A stretch of DNA of 22,683 bases from Candidatus Methanophagales archaeon ANME-1-THS (lineage in GTDB: Archaea > Halobacteriota > Syntropharchaeia > Alkanophagales > Methanospirareceae). The position numbers and the translations under genes were made by a program. The notes beneath the pieces were generated by a model that worked only from the letters and a program-made list of their open reading frames with translations, searched no databases and was not told the origin of the DNA. Shown here in pieces: positions 21,961 through 22,683 of the stretch. Numbering within the stretch: position 1 is the stretch's first letter; each line of letters begins with the position of its first letter. The stretch covers positions 1-22,683 of the forward strand of contig RXIE01000170.1 in NCBI GenBank assembly GCA_004212135.1, given 5' to 3'.

Positions 21961-22683
21961 TTACCAACGATTTTTTGCCGGAGTCAATCCACGATCAATG
22001 AGTGCTATTGCAGTATTTTTGCACCCATTTACACATAACCCACATCCAAAACATCTGTTTATGTCTATAAAAATAGTTTCATCATCCACATTAAAAGATA
22101 TTGCTCCAAATGGACATCTACTCAAACATTCTTTGCATCCCACGCATAACCTTTGATTGACTTTTGCGACATACTCCCCTTTAAGCATTATATTTCTTAA
22201 GCCCGATGTGAACCTCATTTTATATACAGTGCAATAAGGGGCAGTGCAGTTACAGAGTGTCGTTACATAAGGGATATTATTCCAAGAAATCAAGTGATAT
22301 AGCCCTTTTTTATCCCAATCTGATAATAATCTTTCCGCCTTATTTAGTGAGATTTCTTCCATATAGCTATTTGGATTTGCTTTTTTGTATAGCTCAGGAA
22401 TGAAGCCGAAGTTAATACAACAATAATCCTCTTTTCCAATAATCTCTCTACACAGGCATGGAAGTAGCGAAGGATTTTCACAAATTTTCAGAACTTTTAA
22501 AGCATCATCTAGCGGAATAACCTGTGCACCAATCGTTTTCTTAACATGTCTCTCTTCTAAAATCAAAACTAGTTTGTTCAAAAGCGGAACCCCTCTTATT
22601 TGCTCCCAGGATTCAACACTATCTATAGACCATTCCGCGCTATACATTCCTGCCATCTTCTCCAAAAGCTCTTTGCGTGCTTC
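21961..22683 (-). CDS. 4Fe-4S dicluster protein with extra N-terminal cysteine region (cut by window end)
   Basis: The frame is open to the window edge, so at least 240 residues with the start missing. The C-terminal third is a 2[4Fe-4S] ferredoxin module: CVGCKECLSRCPFGAI and CFGCGLCVNGCKNTAI (the usual Pro after the last Cys is Lys in the second). Ahead of it are LLPCLCREIIG, YCCINFG and TTLCNCTAPYC, a pattern typical of an anaerobe Fe-S protein family in which a helix (ISLNKAERLLSDWDKKGLYHLI) precedes a CNC-x-C motif, likely another cluster or metal site. The function of that family is not known to me in detail; electron transfer to an unknown oxidoreductase is the reasonable inference. 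It is followed directly by the small ferredoxin. Confidence 0.85.
   Translation of the reverse strand, partial: EARKELLEKMAGMYSAEWSIDSVESWEQIRGVPLLNKLVLILEERHVKKTIGAQVIPLDDALKVLKICENPSLLPCLCREIIGKEDYCCINFGFIPELYKKANPNSYMEEISLNKAERLLSDWDKKGLYHLISWNNIPYVTTLCNCTAPYCTVYKMRFTSGLRNIMLKGEYVAKVNQRLCVGCKECLSRCPFGAISFNVDDETIFIDINRCFGCGLCVNGCKNTAIALIDRGLTPAKNRW

Noticed and set aside
1..22683. CRISPR array, insertion sequence or integrase
   Set aside because: No regularly spaced direct repeats and no recognisable intact transposase or recombinase were found on either strand; the only hint is the doubtful 33-codon frame at 3846.

Overview
The window looks like a chromosomal segment of a mesophilic, anaerobic euryarchaeon of the Methanomicrobia/Syntrophoarchaeia/ANME-1 type. 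Archaeal features are an archaeal-type TruD, an NMD3 homologue, type 2 isopentenyl-diphosphate isomerase, an archaeal MtaB-type tRNA methylthiotransferase, a methanogen-type FilR1/DUF1724 regulator, TATA-box promoters and T-rich 3' ends. These sit beside the bacterial-type DnaK/DnaJ and DNA gyrase A that mesophilic euryarchaea acquired, and beside polyferredoxin-like Fe-S proteins. The genus-level placement is inference; no rRNA or tRNA gene is present to confirm it.

Layout: (1) 1-2302, a plus-strand nucleotide-sugar operon (DegT aminotransferase, WbpD-type acetyltransferase, UDP-HexNAc 6-dehydrogenase) consistent with making a UDP-2,3-diacetamido-hexuronic acid for N-glycans or surface polysaccharide. 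(2) 2380-3493, two unrecognised conserved-looking proteins in convergent orientation. (3) 3494-3907, an intergenic region with a 12-bp inverted repeat enclosing a 69-bp-spaced direct repeat. (4) 3908-9876, truD (plus), then on the minus strand a retropepsin-like protease, NMD3, dnaJ and dnaK. (5) 10003-12570, gyrA, divergent from dnaK. (6) 12660-15094, idi-2 (minus) divergent from an MtaB-like methylthiotransferase interrupted by an in-frame TAG. (7) 15289-18491, a FilR1-family regulator, then a tandemly duplicated membrane-protein locus and another polytopic membrane protein, with palindromic operator-like sites in front of them. (8) 18575-22683 on the minus strand, a polytopic membrane protein fused to a degenerate KaiC-like domain, a small dicluster ferredoxin and a larger Fe-S protein cut by the window edge.

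The most unusual signals are these. A GC-rich element occurs in-frame, in the same reading frame, inside both truD and gyrA and encodes RGAEPH in each, like a selfish coding palindromic element. MtaB has a TAG between intact domains. A membrane protein with about 16 membrane segments carries a KaiC-type domain that has lost its P-loop. A tandem gene-segment duplication has had one copy split by a 2-nt insertion, leaving a 45-residue membrane peptide overlapping the next gene at ATGA. A possible structured RNA or small proline-rich ORF lies at 3522-3713.
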